From Miscanthus floridulus (taxonomy: Eukaryota; Streptophyta; Magnoliopsida; Poales; Poaceae): a DNA stretch of 64,000 nt. Made by a program: the position numbers and the translations under genes. The number at the start of each line of letters is the position of its first letter. Position 1 is the first letter of the stretch. The DNA lies in assembly GCF_019320115.1 (NCBI RefSeq), contig NC_089598.1:80354570-80418569 (forward strand), written 5' to 3'. Shown piece by piece: positions 11,411 through 22,235 of this stretch. The notes beneath the pieces were generated by a model. It did not search any database. It was not told where the DNA came from and saw nothing but the letters and a program-made list of their open reading frames with translations.

Positions 11411-12148
11411 AAGCTCCACTCGTGAGTGGAGTTACTTTTGCTTATTCCAACAACTGAGAAACATGTTTGTGAGTGCCAAGAAGAGCAAGGTCCTAGTGAG
11501 GTGTTTGTGATTTGAGAATCCAAGAGTGAAACCTCATTAGTGAATCAAGAGTAGACAAGTGTGCATCCATCTTCTCATTAGGCTTCGCGTGGTCAAGTGA
11601 GAGTTCGTGCTTGTTACTCTAGGTGATCGCCATCACCTAGATGGCTTGGTGGTGATTGGGAGCTTGGTGATCACCCGGCGGAGCTTGTGGGTGACCCAAC
11701 TCAAGTTGTGAGCGGCTTTGGGTGATTCGCCGCGACAGAGTGTCGAAGAATCAACCCGTAGAGAGCACTTGATCCTTGCGCGGATCAAGGGGGAGCTACA
11801 CCCTTGCGCGGGTGCTCCAACGAGGACTAGTGGAGAGTGGCGACTCTCCGATAACTCGGCAAAACATCGCCGTGTTACTTTGAGCATTTACTTTGAGCAT
11901 TTACTTTGAGCATTTACTTTGAGTATTTACTTTGAGCAATTCAATACTTGTCTTTACATTCATAGAATTGCTATGCTAGAGTAAGTTTGGAACATAGGTT
12001 GCAAGTCTTTTGTGCGTTGATTTGATAGAAACACTTTTCTAGGCACAAGGGGTTAATTGTGCTATCCGTAGGATTTGATTATTGCAAGAAAATTTAGAAT
12101 TAGCCCAATTCACCCCCCCCCCCTCTTGGGCATCTTGATCCTTTCAAT

Positions 12149-12160
12149 TGGTATCAGAGC
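12149..12160 (+). other. Primer binding site (initiator tRNA-Met type)
   Basis: TGGTATCAGAGC lies two bases after the 5' LTR. It is the standard plant Copia primer site complementary to the 3' end of initiator tRNA-Met. Confidence 0.9.
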
Positions 12161-12199
12161 CTCGTGCTCACATTTTTAAGCCTAACCGCTTAGAGCAAG

Positions 12200-14584
12200 A
12201 TGTCTCACAGGGATGGACCTCCTCCTATCTTCGAGGGGGATGATTTTCCATATTGGAAAATTCGCATGGAGGCTTACCTAGAAGCTCTAGATGTTGAAAT
12301 TCTTAGAGCCGCCTCACAAGGGTTCCCAACACCTAAGAATGCCGCACAACTTCAAGGCGATGAAGTAAACTATGAAAAATGGAATGCAAAGGCTCGCAAC
12401 ACCATCTTTAGAGGCCTTTGCAAAGATGTGTTCAATTGTGTAAGGAACCACAAAGACGCCCATGCTCTATGGTTGGACGTTTGTGCGCTCCATGAGGGAA
12501 CCAAGAGTGAGCGTGAGGAACGCTATCATCTTGTGATTAAAAAGCTAAATTCTTTTGAGATGCTTCCCAAAGAAAGTGCTAATGAAATGTATTCTCATTT
12601 AAATGTTCTTGTAGAGGAAGTCAATGGGCTTGGACTTACTCAAATGTCACCATCCGACGTTGTGAGAAAGATCTTGAGTGTTCTCCCCATTGACAAATAT
12701 GGGCACATTGTGACCGTGCTACATCAAGGTGATCTTTTCGCCGCTACACCGACACAAATCTTAGGAAAGATCAATGCTCATGAGATGTACATGCACATCA
12801 CGCCACAAGATAGCTCATCCTCTACAAAGAAGAAAGAGAAGGACTTAGCATTCAAAGCTAGCCAAGATAAGGGCAAGGCAAGACTTGAGTATGAGAGCTC
12901 AAGTGATGAAGATGATGAAGAAAGTCTTGCTCTCATGGTGAAGAAGACCGCCAAGATGCTAAAGAAGCTAAACAAGAGTGGCATCAAGTTTGACGGCAAG
13001 AAGAAGAAGTTCTTCACTAGCTCAAAAAGAAAGCCAATCTCCGAGATGGATTGCTACAATTGTGGCGAACTTGGCCACCTAGCTCATCAATGCACAAAGC
13101 CCAAGAAAGACAAGTTCAAGAACAAGGGCAAGAAAGATGATTCAAGTGATGAAGATGAAAAGAAAAAGAACAAGCCATACAAGAAGAGAGATGGCAAAAA
13201 GAGAGACTTCTACAAGAAGAAGAAGAGTGGCAAGGCCTATATTGTCGGTGATTGGCTCATGGACATTGATTCATCAAGTGGATCATCCGATGATGAGAGT
13301 GACAATGAGAAGGTGGCCGCCATTGCTATTGATCTTGCATCCTCACCGCCACCATCGCCATCATCCTCTACACACCTATGCCTTATGGCCAAGGGTGAAC
13401 ACAAGGTAACTAAGAGTGATGATAGTAGTGATGATGAGCAAGCTAGTGATGATGATAGTGATAGCGATGATGATTCACCCACATATGATGATCTTGTCAA
13501 AATATTAAGAAAATACACTAAGATCATTAGAAAGAGTAGAGCTACAAATGAAAAACTTGATGCTAAAAATGATTCACTCTTAGCTAAGTGTGATACATTG
13601 GAAAAGGCTAATGATGAGCTCAAAGAAACAAATGACTCTATATCATCCAAACTCAAGGAGCTCAAATCTTCCAAGAAAGAGCTTAAAGATAAACATGATA
13701 AACTTGAGTGGGTGCACAATGAGCTTATCATTAGTCACAACAAGCTAAAAGATGAATATACAACTCTAAAGATCAATTATGATACCCTTGTTATTGCACA
13801 AGAATTCTTACCAAATGAGCCACATGTTGCTACTAACCATGTTGTTAAGATTGATATAGCTACCTCATGTGATGATTTAATTGATGAGAGCATTGAGCAT
13901 GGATCTAGTAGCAAAGGCAAACAAGTGGTTGAGTGCAATGACTATGATGAGTATGTCAAGCTCAAGAGTGACCATGAGAAGCTTATGAAAGATCTTGAAG
14001 AGATGAAAAGTCACAACACCATTGTGCTAGAAACTCTTGATCATGACAAAGAGTTGATCCTTGAGAATGAGAAGCTCAAAGAAGAAAACAAGAAACTCAA
14101 GGAAGAGAAGAACAATGATATTCTCAAGGAAGAGAACAAGAAGCTCAAGATGGAGAAAGAGCATCTCAAGGTAGGATTGAGTAAGTTTGCTAGAGGCAAG
14201 CATCTCCAAAGTGAGCTACTCATGAATATCGTCATGAAGATGGATAGAAGTGGCATTGGATATATGGCAAGTGTAGAGAAGAAGAAGGCTCAAGCTCAAC
14301 ACCAACAATCAAAGCCAAAGCTAAAGCCAAAGAGATGTTTTGAGTGTGGACAAGAAGGCCACTTTGCTCATGAGTGTCAGACTCCACCACCACAACTCTT
14401 GCCCAAGCATGCTAGACCCTTTGCTTTCAATGCTCACTACATGCTTAGAAAAGATTCTAGTGGAAAGATGAAAGTCATGTTCTTAGGACCCCCCAACAAG
14501 AGTAGGCCTAAGAAGATTTGGGTGGCTAAGTCACTTGTTGAGAAGGTGAAGGGCCCTCAACAAGTTTGGATCCCTAAAGCTTGA
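12200..14584 (+). CDS. gag: Sirevirus Gag polyprotein (794 aa, intact frame)
   Basis: This is the structural protein that would package the element RNA in cytoplasmic virus-like particles. Residues about 1-210 form the UBN2 gag core (FEGDDFPYWKIRMEAYLEA, ALWLDVCALHEG). A CCHC zinc knuckle CYNCGELGHLAHQC starts at residue 285. Lysine-rich and Asp/Ser-rich low-complexity stretches follow to about 430, then a long coiled coil of Leu/Lys/Glu repeats to about 690. A second CCHC knuckle (CFECGQEGHFAHEC) starts at residue 713. The long gag with a coiled coil and two knuckles is typical of Sireviruses. ATG 12200 is the first start after the primer site. The frame is open throughout and ends in TGA at 14582-14584. 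The pol frame continues in the same register after a second stop, TAG 14597-14599. Confidence 0.92.
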   Translation: MSHRDGPPPIFEGDDFPYWKIRMEAYLEALDVEILRAASQGFPTPKNAAQLQGDEVNYEKWNAKARNTIFRGLCKDVFNCVRNHKDAHALWLDVCALHEGTKSEREERYHLVIKKLNSFEMLPKESANEMYSHLNVLVEEVNGLGLTQMSPSDVVRKILSVLPIDKYGHIVTVLHQGDLFAATPTQILGKINAHEMYMHITPQDSSSSTKKKEKDLAFKASQDKGKARLEYESSSDEDDEESLALMVKKTAKMLKKLNKSGIKFDGKKKKFFTSSKRKPISEMDCYNCGELGHLAHQCTKPKKDKFKNKGKKDDSSDEDEKKKNKPYKKRDGKKRDFYKKKKSGKAYIVGDWLMDIDSSSGSSDDESDNEKVAAIAIDLASSPPPSPSSSTHLCLMAKGEHKVTKSDDSSDDEQASDDDSDSDDDSPTYDDLVKILRKYTKIIRKSRATNEKLDAKNDSLLAKCDTLEKANDELKETNDSISSKLKELKSSKKELKDKHDKLEWVHNELIISHNKLKDEYTTLKINYDTLVIAQEFLPNEPHVATNHVVKIDIATSCDDLIDESIEHGSSSKGKQVVECNDYDEYVKLKSDHEKLMKDLEEMKSHNTIVLETLDHDKELILENEKLKEENKKLKEEKNNDILKEENKKLKMEKEHLKVGLSKFARGKHLQSELLMNIVMKMDRSGIGYMASVEKKKAQAQHQQSKPKLKPKRCFECGQEGHFAHECQTPPPQLLPKHARPFAFNAHYMLRKDSSGKMKVMFLGPPNKSRPKKIWVAKSLVEKVKGPQQVWIPKA

Positions 14585-14599
14585 ATCTCTTGTGTGTAG

Positions 14600-17500
14600 G
14601 TGAACTACAAGACAGGTGGAAGTCATTGGGTTATTGATAGTGGTTGCACTCAACATATGACCGGTGATCCTCGTATGTTCACCTCACTAGATGAAGAGGT
14701 AGATGGACAAGAGAAAATAACATTTGGAGATAATTCAAAGGGCAAGGTTAAAGGATTGGGCAAAGTGGCAATATCAAATGATCATTCCATCTCTAATGTG
14801 CTCTATGTTGCCTCATTGAGTTTCAACTTGCTATCCGTTGGGCAATTGTGTGGTCTTGGCTTCCAATGCTTATTCACCGAGAAGGAGGTTGTTGTATCTA
14901 AAGTAGATGACAAACAAGTGATATTTAATGGATTTAGATACAACAACTTATATCTAGTTGACTTCACCTCCGAAGATGCAAACTTGAAGACTTGCCTATT
15001 CACCAAAACAACACTTGGGTAGCTATGGCATAGAAGACTTGCTCATGTTGGGATGAGCTCACTCAAGAAGCTTATGAAGAATGATTTGGTGAGAGGGTTG
15101 AAGGATGTGAAGTTTGAGAAGGACAAGCTTTATAGTGCATGCCAAGCCGGCAAGCAAGTTGCAAACACTCATCCAACCAAAGCTTTCATGTCAACCACAA
15201 GAGTGCTTGAACTCCTACACATGGATTTATTTGGACCAACAACATATAAGAGTTTGGGAGGAAATCTCTATTGTCTTGTAATTGTGGATGACTATTCAAG
15301 ATATACATGGGTGTTCTTCCTTCATGACAAATCCGAAGTTGCATCTTGTTTCAAGAAATTTGCCAAGAGAGCTCAAAATGAATTTGAAGTGAAGCTCAAG
15401 AAGATAAGAAGTGACAATGGCAAAGAGTTTGACAACATAAACATAGAAGCTTATTGTGATGAAGTTGGAATCAAACATGAGGTCTCCACAACCTATACTC
15501 CTCAACAAAATGGTGTAGTTGAGAGGAAGAACCGGACTTTGATCACTCTTGCAAAGACAATGCTAGATGAGTACAACACCCCCAAAGCTCTATGGGCGGA
15601 AGCAATCAACACCGCATGTTATGCATCCAACCACCTATTTCTTCAAAAGTTCCTTGTCAAGACACCGTATGAGTTGCTCAATGGGAAGAAGCTGGATGTC
15701 TCCTTCTTTAGGGTGTTTGGTTGCAAGTGCTACATCTACAAGAAGCGGCAACACCTAGGGAAGTTTCAAAGACGTTGTGATATAGGTTTTCTTGTTGGTT
15801 ACTCATTGAAGTCCAAAGCATATAGAGTATTTAATCATGCCATCGGCTTAGTTGAAGAAACATATGATGTGGAATTTGATGAATCTAACGGCTCCCAAGG
15901 AGCACATGAGAATCTTGATGATGTAGGTGATGAACCATTGAGGGAGGCTATGAAGAATATTCCGGTGGGAGACATCAAGCCAAAAGATGATGAAGATGAT
16001 GTACAAGTCATTAACCAACCTTCTTCATCAAATGTACCATAAGATGGTGAAAAAGATGGGAGAGTGGAAAATGAAGATACTCATATCTCTCATGAGCAAA
16101 TGGTGGTACAAGCACAAGATGTTGATGCTCCACAACCTCCTCCTCAAGTGGTCAATAGAAGAAACACACCTCCCCTACAAGATCATCCACAAGATCTCAT
16201 CATAGGGAGTCCATCAAAGGGTGTGATGACTCGATCTCAAAAACTTACTTCATTTATTGCTCATCACTCCTTTGTCTCTTGCTATGAGCCTACCAAGGTA
16301 GAAGAAGCTCTTAAAGATCCGGATCGGATCAATGCCATGCATGAAGAGTTGAACAACTTCACTCGCAATGAAGTTTGGACTCTTGAAGAGTGACCAAAAG
16401 GTGCAAGAGTCATTGGAACAAAGTGGGTGTTCCACAACAAGCAAGATGATCAAGGTGTTGTTGTGAGGAACAAGGCAAGACTAGTTGCAAAGGGGTTCTC
16501 TCAAGTTGAAGGTTTGGATTTTGGAGAGACCTTTGCACCGGTTGCAAGATTAGAAGCCATCCGTATCCTTCTTGCATATGCATCACATCATGAAATGAAA
16601 CTATATCAAATGGATGTGAAAAGTGCTTTTTTAAATGGCTTTATAAATGAACTAGTCTATGTTGATCAACCTCCCAGGTTTGAAGACCCTAGATATCCTA
16701 ATCATGTTTATAGGTTGTCCAAGGCACTATATGGGCTTAAGCAAGCCCTAAGAGCTTGGTATGAGCGCCTTCGGGACTTCCTCATTGAGAAGGGCTTCAC
16801 CATTAGGAAGGTCGACACCACACTGTTCACCAAAAAGCTTGATGGGCATATCTTCATTTGTCAAGTATATGTTGATGATATCATCTTTGGATCATCAAAT
16901 GAAGACTCATGCACAGAATTTGGTAAATTGATGTCGAAGGAGTTTGAGATGTCAATGATTGGTGAGCTTACATTCTTTCTTGGTTTTCAAGTCAAGCAAA
17001 TGAAAGAAGGCATCTTCATCTCTCAAGAGAAATACACAAAAGATCTTCTCAAGAGATTCAAGATGGATGAATGTAAGCCAATCAAGACACCAATGCCTAC
17101 AAATGGACATCTCGACCTAGATGAGGGAGGTAACCCGGTTGATCAAACTCTCTACCGTTCTATGATTGGTAGCTTGTTATATTTAACCGCATCTAGGCCC
17201 GACATCATGTTTAGTGTGTGTATGTGTGCTAGATTTCAAGCTAGTCCTGAGGAAACACATTTAATTGCCATAAAAAGAATCCTTAGGTATCTTAAGCACA
17301 CACTAAGCATTGGTCTTTGGTATCCCAAAGGAGCTTTATTTGAATTAATTGGCTATTCCGATTCGGATTACGCCAGATGCAAAGTTGATATAAATAGCAC
17401 ATCCGGAGGGTGCCATTTGCTTAGTAGATCACTTGTGTCTTGGTCCTCCAAGAAACAAAATAGTGTGACTTTGTCCATTGTCGAAGCGAAATACATTGCC

Positions 17501-17827
17501 GCGGGTGCTTGTTGTGCACAAATATTATACATGAAACAAACTTTGCTAGACTATGGAGTAGTTCTAGAGAAAGTACCTCTTTTGTGCGACAATGAAAGTG
17601 TGGTAAAACTTGCAAATAATCCGGTTCAACACTCTCGCACCAAGCATATAGATATCCGACATCAGTTTCTAAGAGATCATGTGGCTAAAAATGATATATC
17701 ACTAGAAGGTATAAGATCCGAAGATCAATTAGCGGATATCTTCACAAAACCGCTAGATGAGGCTACATTTTGTAGATTGCAGAATGAGCTCAATGTACTT
17801 GATTTTAGTAACTTCACTAAAAATTGA
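14600..17827 (+). pseudogene. pol: Sirevirus Pol (protease, integrase, RT, RNase H) with three in-frame stops
   Basis: Pol would process Gag, copy the RNA and insert the DNA. The order is Copia-like. The protease active site is WVIDSGCTQH near 14627. The GAG-pre-integrase block follows at about 15023 (WHRRLAHVGM). The integrase core runs about 15215-15560 (HMDLFGPT, SDNGKEFD, NGVVERKNRT, the DDE residues). The RT runs about 16430-17150 with [12 protein letters not shown] and catalytic YVDD at 16868. The RNase H runs about 17330-17780 (YSDSDYA, ending DIFTKPLD). The whole region stays in one frame. It is broken only by point changes: TAG 15020-15022, TAA 16040-16042 and TGA 16391-16393. No frameshift is seen, so the damage is recent or purely substitutional. 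Catalytic motifs are otherwise intact. Confidence 0.92.
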
Positions 17828-18180
17828 GCGTGTGTTGTCCCTTGCATTCATTGTAATATACAACATGTTTAATTTGAGGCAATGCATATAGGGCTTGTCT
17901 AACATGGTTAAGATAACCGCCGAAAAGCAAGTGAAGAAGCTTAACCTTGGATCAAACTTGATAAGCAACAAGTTTTACTTACAAGTATTGCATATGCATG
18001 AATGTTGTTTTGTCGTTTTGTGGTCCATTTGCCCTCTTGTTGCTTATTTTCTTAAAAAGAATTATAGCCTAAGGCAAAATATTTTGAAAAATATGAGGGT
18101 TTGAGAGAGGTCACTCACATCAGTCCCAATTGGTGTTTATTTGGATCTTATTCATGTTGGGACTTGATTGGGAACAGGCA
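17828..18180. other. Spacer after pol
   Basis: AT-rich, no coding signal, although a 69-codon open frame of no recognised type lies at 17895-18104. It leads into the second palindrome cluster. Confidence 0.5.
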
Positions 18181-18204
18181 GCGCGAAGGAAGTTTGAAGA
18201 TTTG

Positions 18205-18510
18205 CTAAAAAAGGTGCACCGGACGCTGCACCGGACGCTGCTGTCCAGCGTCCGGTCAGTTCACAGGAGGTGAACTGCTGGTGAAAAAGTGACCGGACGC
18301 TGCGTCTGTGCGTCCGGTCAGGAAGGGTTCAGCGTCCGATCGATCGAAGGAAGACCAAGTTGCACTGACCGGACCCTGCCTGCGTCCGGTCATGGACCAT
18401 CAGACGCGTCCGGTCCTGATTCTAGAGGATTTGGACCTCTCTGGAATCGACCGGACGCGGGTAGCGTCCGGTCGCTACCACCGGAGCGTCCGGTCAGTGG
18501 ATCTCGCATG
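18205..18510. promoter_or_regulatory. Second CCGGACGC/GCGTCCGG palindrome cluster, upstream of the env-like frame
   Basis: About a dozen copies of the LTR palindrome motif occur here, outside the LTRs. About 50 bp downstream is CTATTTAACC (18558-18567), a TATA-like string, then a C-rich leader. The layout copies that of the LTR promoter, which suggests, but does not prove, a separate promoter or enhancer for the env-like gene. Confidence 0.5.
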
Positions 18511-19322
18511 GCTTCAGGACTCCTTTCTCTGAATCCTTTTATGTCGTGTGTGGGGAACTATTTAACCGCAAGCCGTACCCTTGTTCGCCCTCATCCCGCC
18601 GTGCCCTAGCCCGAGCCGCCGCCAAGTCATGTCGCCACAGCCTAGCCCGCGCCTCCCTTGCCCGTGCTTGCCCGGCCCCCTCGTCAGCCGTGCACCACCG
18701 CAACCCTGCGCCGGCCACCTCATGCCCACGCCACCGTGCTCTAGCCTCGTCGCGCCACTACGCCCAAGCCTTCCCGCAGCACCACCGTGCTAGCACAACT
18801 CACAGCGCCGCCGTGCCTCCTCGCGCGCCACCGTGCGACTGGCCCTCTCTTCACCGTGAAGTGTCGTATGCCCTAGCCCCATCTCCTCTCGGTAAGGCTA
18901 GCCCCTTGTTTCAATTTCAAATTGCGTAGATTGATTTGCAATCCAATGCACTGATTTCACAAATACTAGGGCCACCAGTTCATCATTGCTCCGTGTAACC
19001 CTAGCCCCTGCCGGTTCTGAGGATTCCCCCACGTGTCGCCTTTTCTTTTCTCGGATCGCTAATCGTCAGGTAGAAAGCCATTCAATTCAAGTTCGCATCT
19101 ACATTGCTTTCTCTATTAGGGTTTCGCATCTATTAGATATATGGTATTTATTTGTATATCCATCTATTCTATCGTGCAGCGAGTCAGTTCCGTTGTGGTT
19201 CTTCTGGCAGTTGGCAGTCAACTCGGAGCCAAGCTCGCGAGTAAGGATCGAGGCCAAGCCTCAAAAGTGGCAGTTTGACAGTTGATCTTCATCAGCGGCA
19301 GTTCACCATCTTGTCAGTTCAG
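18511..19322 (+). other. C-rich leader region before the env-like frame
   Basis: A CCG/GCC-rich stretch (18590-18850) resembles a grass 5' UTR. A possible donor CTCGGTAAGG near 18892 and an acceptor such as TCGTCAGGTAG near 19069 or later would splice this leader to the env-like frame. No conserved protein is encoded. Confidence 0.4.
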
Positions 19323-21740
19323 ATGGCTCGCACCAAGAACGTTGGTGGTGGCCCAGGTGATGATGATCGGAGGCCCCCGCCTTGCCAGCCAGCCGGATCT
19401 AAGGGCAAGTCAACCAAGCAGGTGACATCCAAGAAGCGGAAGTACCCCGACGTAGAGATAGCGAGAGCAGCAGCTGTTGTAGAGGCCGCAGAGCATGCCG
19501 AGAGAGGTGGTGCCAGCAGCGGAGTTGTCATTGCAGATCAGCCGGTTTCACCAGCACTGAGAGCTACGATTGAGGATGTTGAGCGTTGTCACGGTAGTCC
19601 AGCTAGGACTGCCATGTTTGTAGGACGACGGGTTGCCATTGAGGAGGGTCTGTCAGCAGCGCAGGAGCCAGTTCAGCAGACTCAGGAGGGTGAGTAGGCC
19701 CAGCAGGCCGAGGAGACAGAGCCGGCACCCCAGCTTCACCACTCTGGATGGACCCATGTACCAGTCTCGCCGAGGCCGCCGACATAGCGGAGGGGATCAC
19801 GTCCTCCACCTAGACCACAGGGTCCACCTCCAGTGGTACACCTCGACTTGAGGGCCACTACTGCTAGGCAGGTTCAGCAGCTGCGTTTTGTTGAGTTTGA
19901 GGTTTGGTTTCCTCCAAGGAGGGATGAGAGAGCAGCTGAGGGTTTCTACACGCCATTACAGGAGGATTTCTACAATGCTTATCTCAACAGTGGGGCAGTG
20001 TTCAGATCTCAGAGAGTCTATTAGATAGAGTCTATTATGGCAGCAGCCGGAGAGAGCATTCGGCCATACTTGTCATATTTGCCAGGACTGACAGATTTGA
20101 TTGGACAGACAGGGATATATGTACCTTCTTGGGTTCGTCAGTTTTATGCTTCACTCTTCATCGATCCACATCACAGGTTTATTCACTTTGCTTTCAGAGG
20201 CAAAGACTACAGAGTGATGAGTGGCAGGGCCAGAGAGATACTGAGGCTATAGGAGCAGCCTATCAAGATGCATGAGGTTTGTTATGGATAGCAGGGACCT
20301 CCCAGGCGTCCTCATGGAGGGCTGGTGCCCCCTACAGATTTAGTGCGCCATTGCTTCAAGGAGCCCTTTGGTGAGGGGTCGAGCAGGAACCCCAGTGACT
20401 TGACTCCTACAGCGAGAGTACTAGAGGCCATCATCAGGAGGACACTGCTTCCCAGGTTGGGATACAGGGAGGGCCTGACTCGCTTACAGCTCTAGCTTCT
20501 CAATGCCATCATGCAGCAGACAGTATTTGATATCTGGGATCTCCTGCTTTCAGAGATGGAGGATACTATAGCTGAGGGATTCAAGGGTCGCAGGCAGCTT
20601 CCCTATGCTCACTGGATCATGTTCCTCATCCGCAGAGTAGTGCTTGATAAGCCCCCTGGCATGATGGATGAGTATACAGGTGCCACCACAGAGTTCCTAG
20701 CTTACAACCTATCACAGAGGATCAGACACACCACTCCTCAGGCACTCAGATAGCCTAGCTGTCGTCTCAACATGCCAGAGTCTGCAGCTCAGTAGGATGA
20801 GATCATCAGAGGGATTGCAGCCACTAAGGAGGAGCTAGAGGCACAGTAGGAGGTGAGTGAGTACAGTGACAGCTCTGACGATGACTACCAGCCTATACCT
20901 CAGATGCCACCACGCAGACACGATGCAGAGGCCGGTAGCTCTAGTTCTGCTCCACCTGCTCTGCAGACAGACCCCGCTCTCATTGCTATTCTTGAGCGGA
21001 TGCAGTAGGATCAGACATGATAGGCACAGGAGACAGCTGCCAACTTCGCATAGTTTCAGGCTTGTCAGGACGAGTTCCAGCGGCAGCAGCAGCTCCTTCA
21101 GCACCAACAGTTACTTATGCAGCAGTAGCTCATGGGATTCATGCAGCATGTAGTGACAGCTATTGGGGTCCCACTGCCACAGCCTTCGCCCCAGCTTGCA
21201 CAGCCTCCTACCACTTCGACGACTCCAGCAGTATAGCCCAGTGGGCTCCAGAGTCAGGGACAGCCTCTAGCTCAGTTTGCTTCACCTCTTGTACAGGTGT
21301 CCCAGTGGTTAGCCTCACCCGTGGTAGCCCCGCAGTTCACTCCATTTTAGACGGGCTTCACACCAGAGCAGTCTTCCTTGCTATTCATGCCTGAGACATC
21401 AGTCTCTAGGAGTCTTGGAGCATCCTTCAGTGAGTTGACCGGCATGCCTACTCCGCCTCATATGCATACCGCCGGTCCGTCTACAGCAGCTCCAGTCGTA
21501 GTGACTACTCAGAGGCTCCCCTCGTCTGTCGCCTCATTAGATCCTACGACAGACATACTAGCAGCTTCACAGGTAGCACCAGCCCTAGCTCAGACCCAGA
21601 CCGCTTCAGCGACACTTCCTGCCATAGAGGGTCAGTCAATTTAGAGCTCAGGGTCAGATGATGATGGTGTCCAGTTCCAGCTTGCCCCACGTTCTTCAGC
21701 GCCCGGCTCGTTCGCTGTAGCCTCACTGACCGACCCCTAG
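19323..21740 (+). pseudogene. Env-like third gene of the Sirevirus, one frame with 17 internal stops
   Basis: From ATG 19323 to TAG 21738-21740 the frame is continuous for 2.4 kb with no frameshift, but 17 stops interrupt it. Sixteen are TAG (first at 19695, 19785, 20022, 20250, 20289, 20493, 20751) and one is TGA (21018). The N-terminal part is basic and Ala/Gly-rich. The middle (about 19900-20750) is the conserved block seen in plant retroelement third ORFs (LRFVEFEVWFPPRRDERAAE, PSWVRQFYASLFIDPHHRF). The C-terminal third is glutamine and proline rich. The position between pol and the 3' LTR is that of Sirevirus env-like genes. I see no convincing signal peptide or membrane span, so env-like is a positional name. 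The product cannot be made from this copy unless stops are bypassed. Confidence 0.75.
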
Positions 21741-22221
21741 GTTTTGGTGTTTGACGCCAAAGGGGGAGAGGGAGTTCGAGTATGTAGTCTCAGGGGGAGC
21801 TACATTTAGGGGGAGCTAGTTATATAGTATTATCTTATTATATACATTTGGAGTTTAATTTGTGTGATACACTATTACTTATGCATTTGTGTGTTTACTT
21901 TCATGCATACTATTATATATATGTGATAGTGCTATCTATGTGATTGTGATATTTGACATGTGTGATTTCTACTTTGCATTATCTCTATGTCATATCATTT
22001 GTGATGCTCATTTGCTTTTGCTTCCGCATTTATCCTTCGAAGCAAATGAGCTTTGTTACTCGTACTCATGATTAATTCATATTCTTTGAGTACATTGTGT
22101 TGGCTTGGGTCATATAAGCTTGCCTAACTCTTTTGTTCTTATCGACAAAAGCTTATATGAACCAAGCCCTTCAAAAACCTCACTCTTTAACATACTCGAG
22201 GTGGTATTGTCATCAATCACC
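21741..22221. other. Non-coding 3' region before the purine tract
   Basis: GGGGGAG-containing strings recur at about 21767, 21794 and 21811, which look like extra polypurine tracts, a known Sirevirus trait. The rest is AT-rich and non-coding. Confidence 0.5.
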
Positions 22222-22235
22222 AAAAAGGGGGAGAT
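22222..22235 (+). other. Polypurine tract
   Basis: AAAAAGGGGGAGAT directly abuts the 3' LTR and would prime plus-strand synthesis. Confidence 0.85.

Larger units (their letters stand above)
10555..12146 (+). repeat. 5' LTR of the Sirevirus (1592 bp)
   Basis: It pairs with 22236-23810. It contains a palindrome-rich U3 part, a TATA box at 11402-11410 and, near its end, a 13-bp tandem (GCATTTACTTTGA) at about 11880-11940 with five copies against three in the 3' LTR. Confidence 0.93.

Noticed and set aside
13237..13731. 164-codon minus-strand frame rich in Ser and Leu
   Set aside because: Antisense of the Asp/Ser/Lys-rich part of the Sirevirus gag. Composition explains it.
19323..21740. TAG codons read as an amino acid (recoding) in the env-like gene
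   Set aside because: Nuclear plant genes use the standard code, and the same TAG excess appears in unrelated dead elements with CAG in sister copies. Decay is the simpler explanation.
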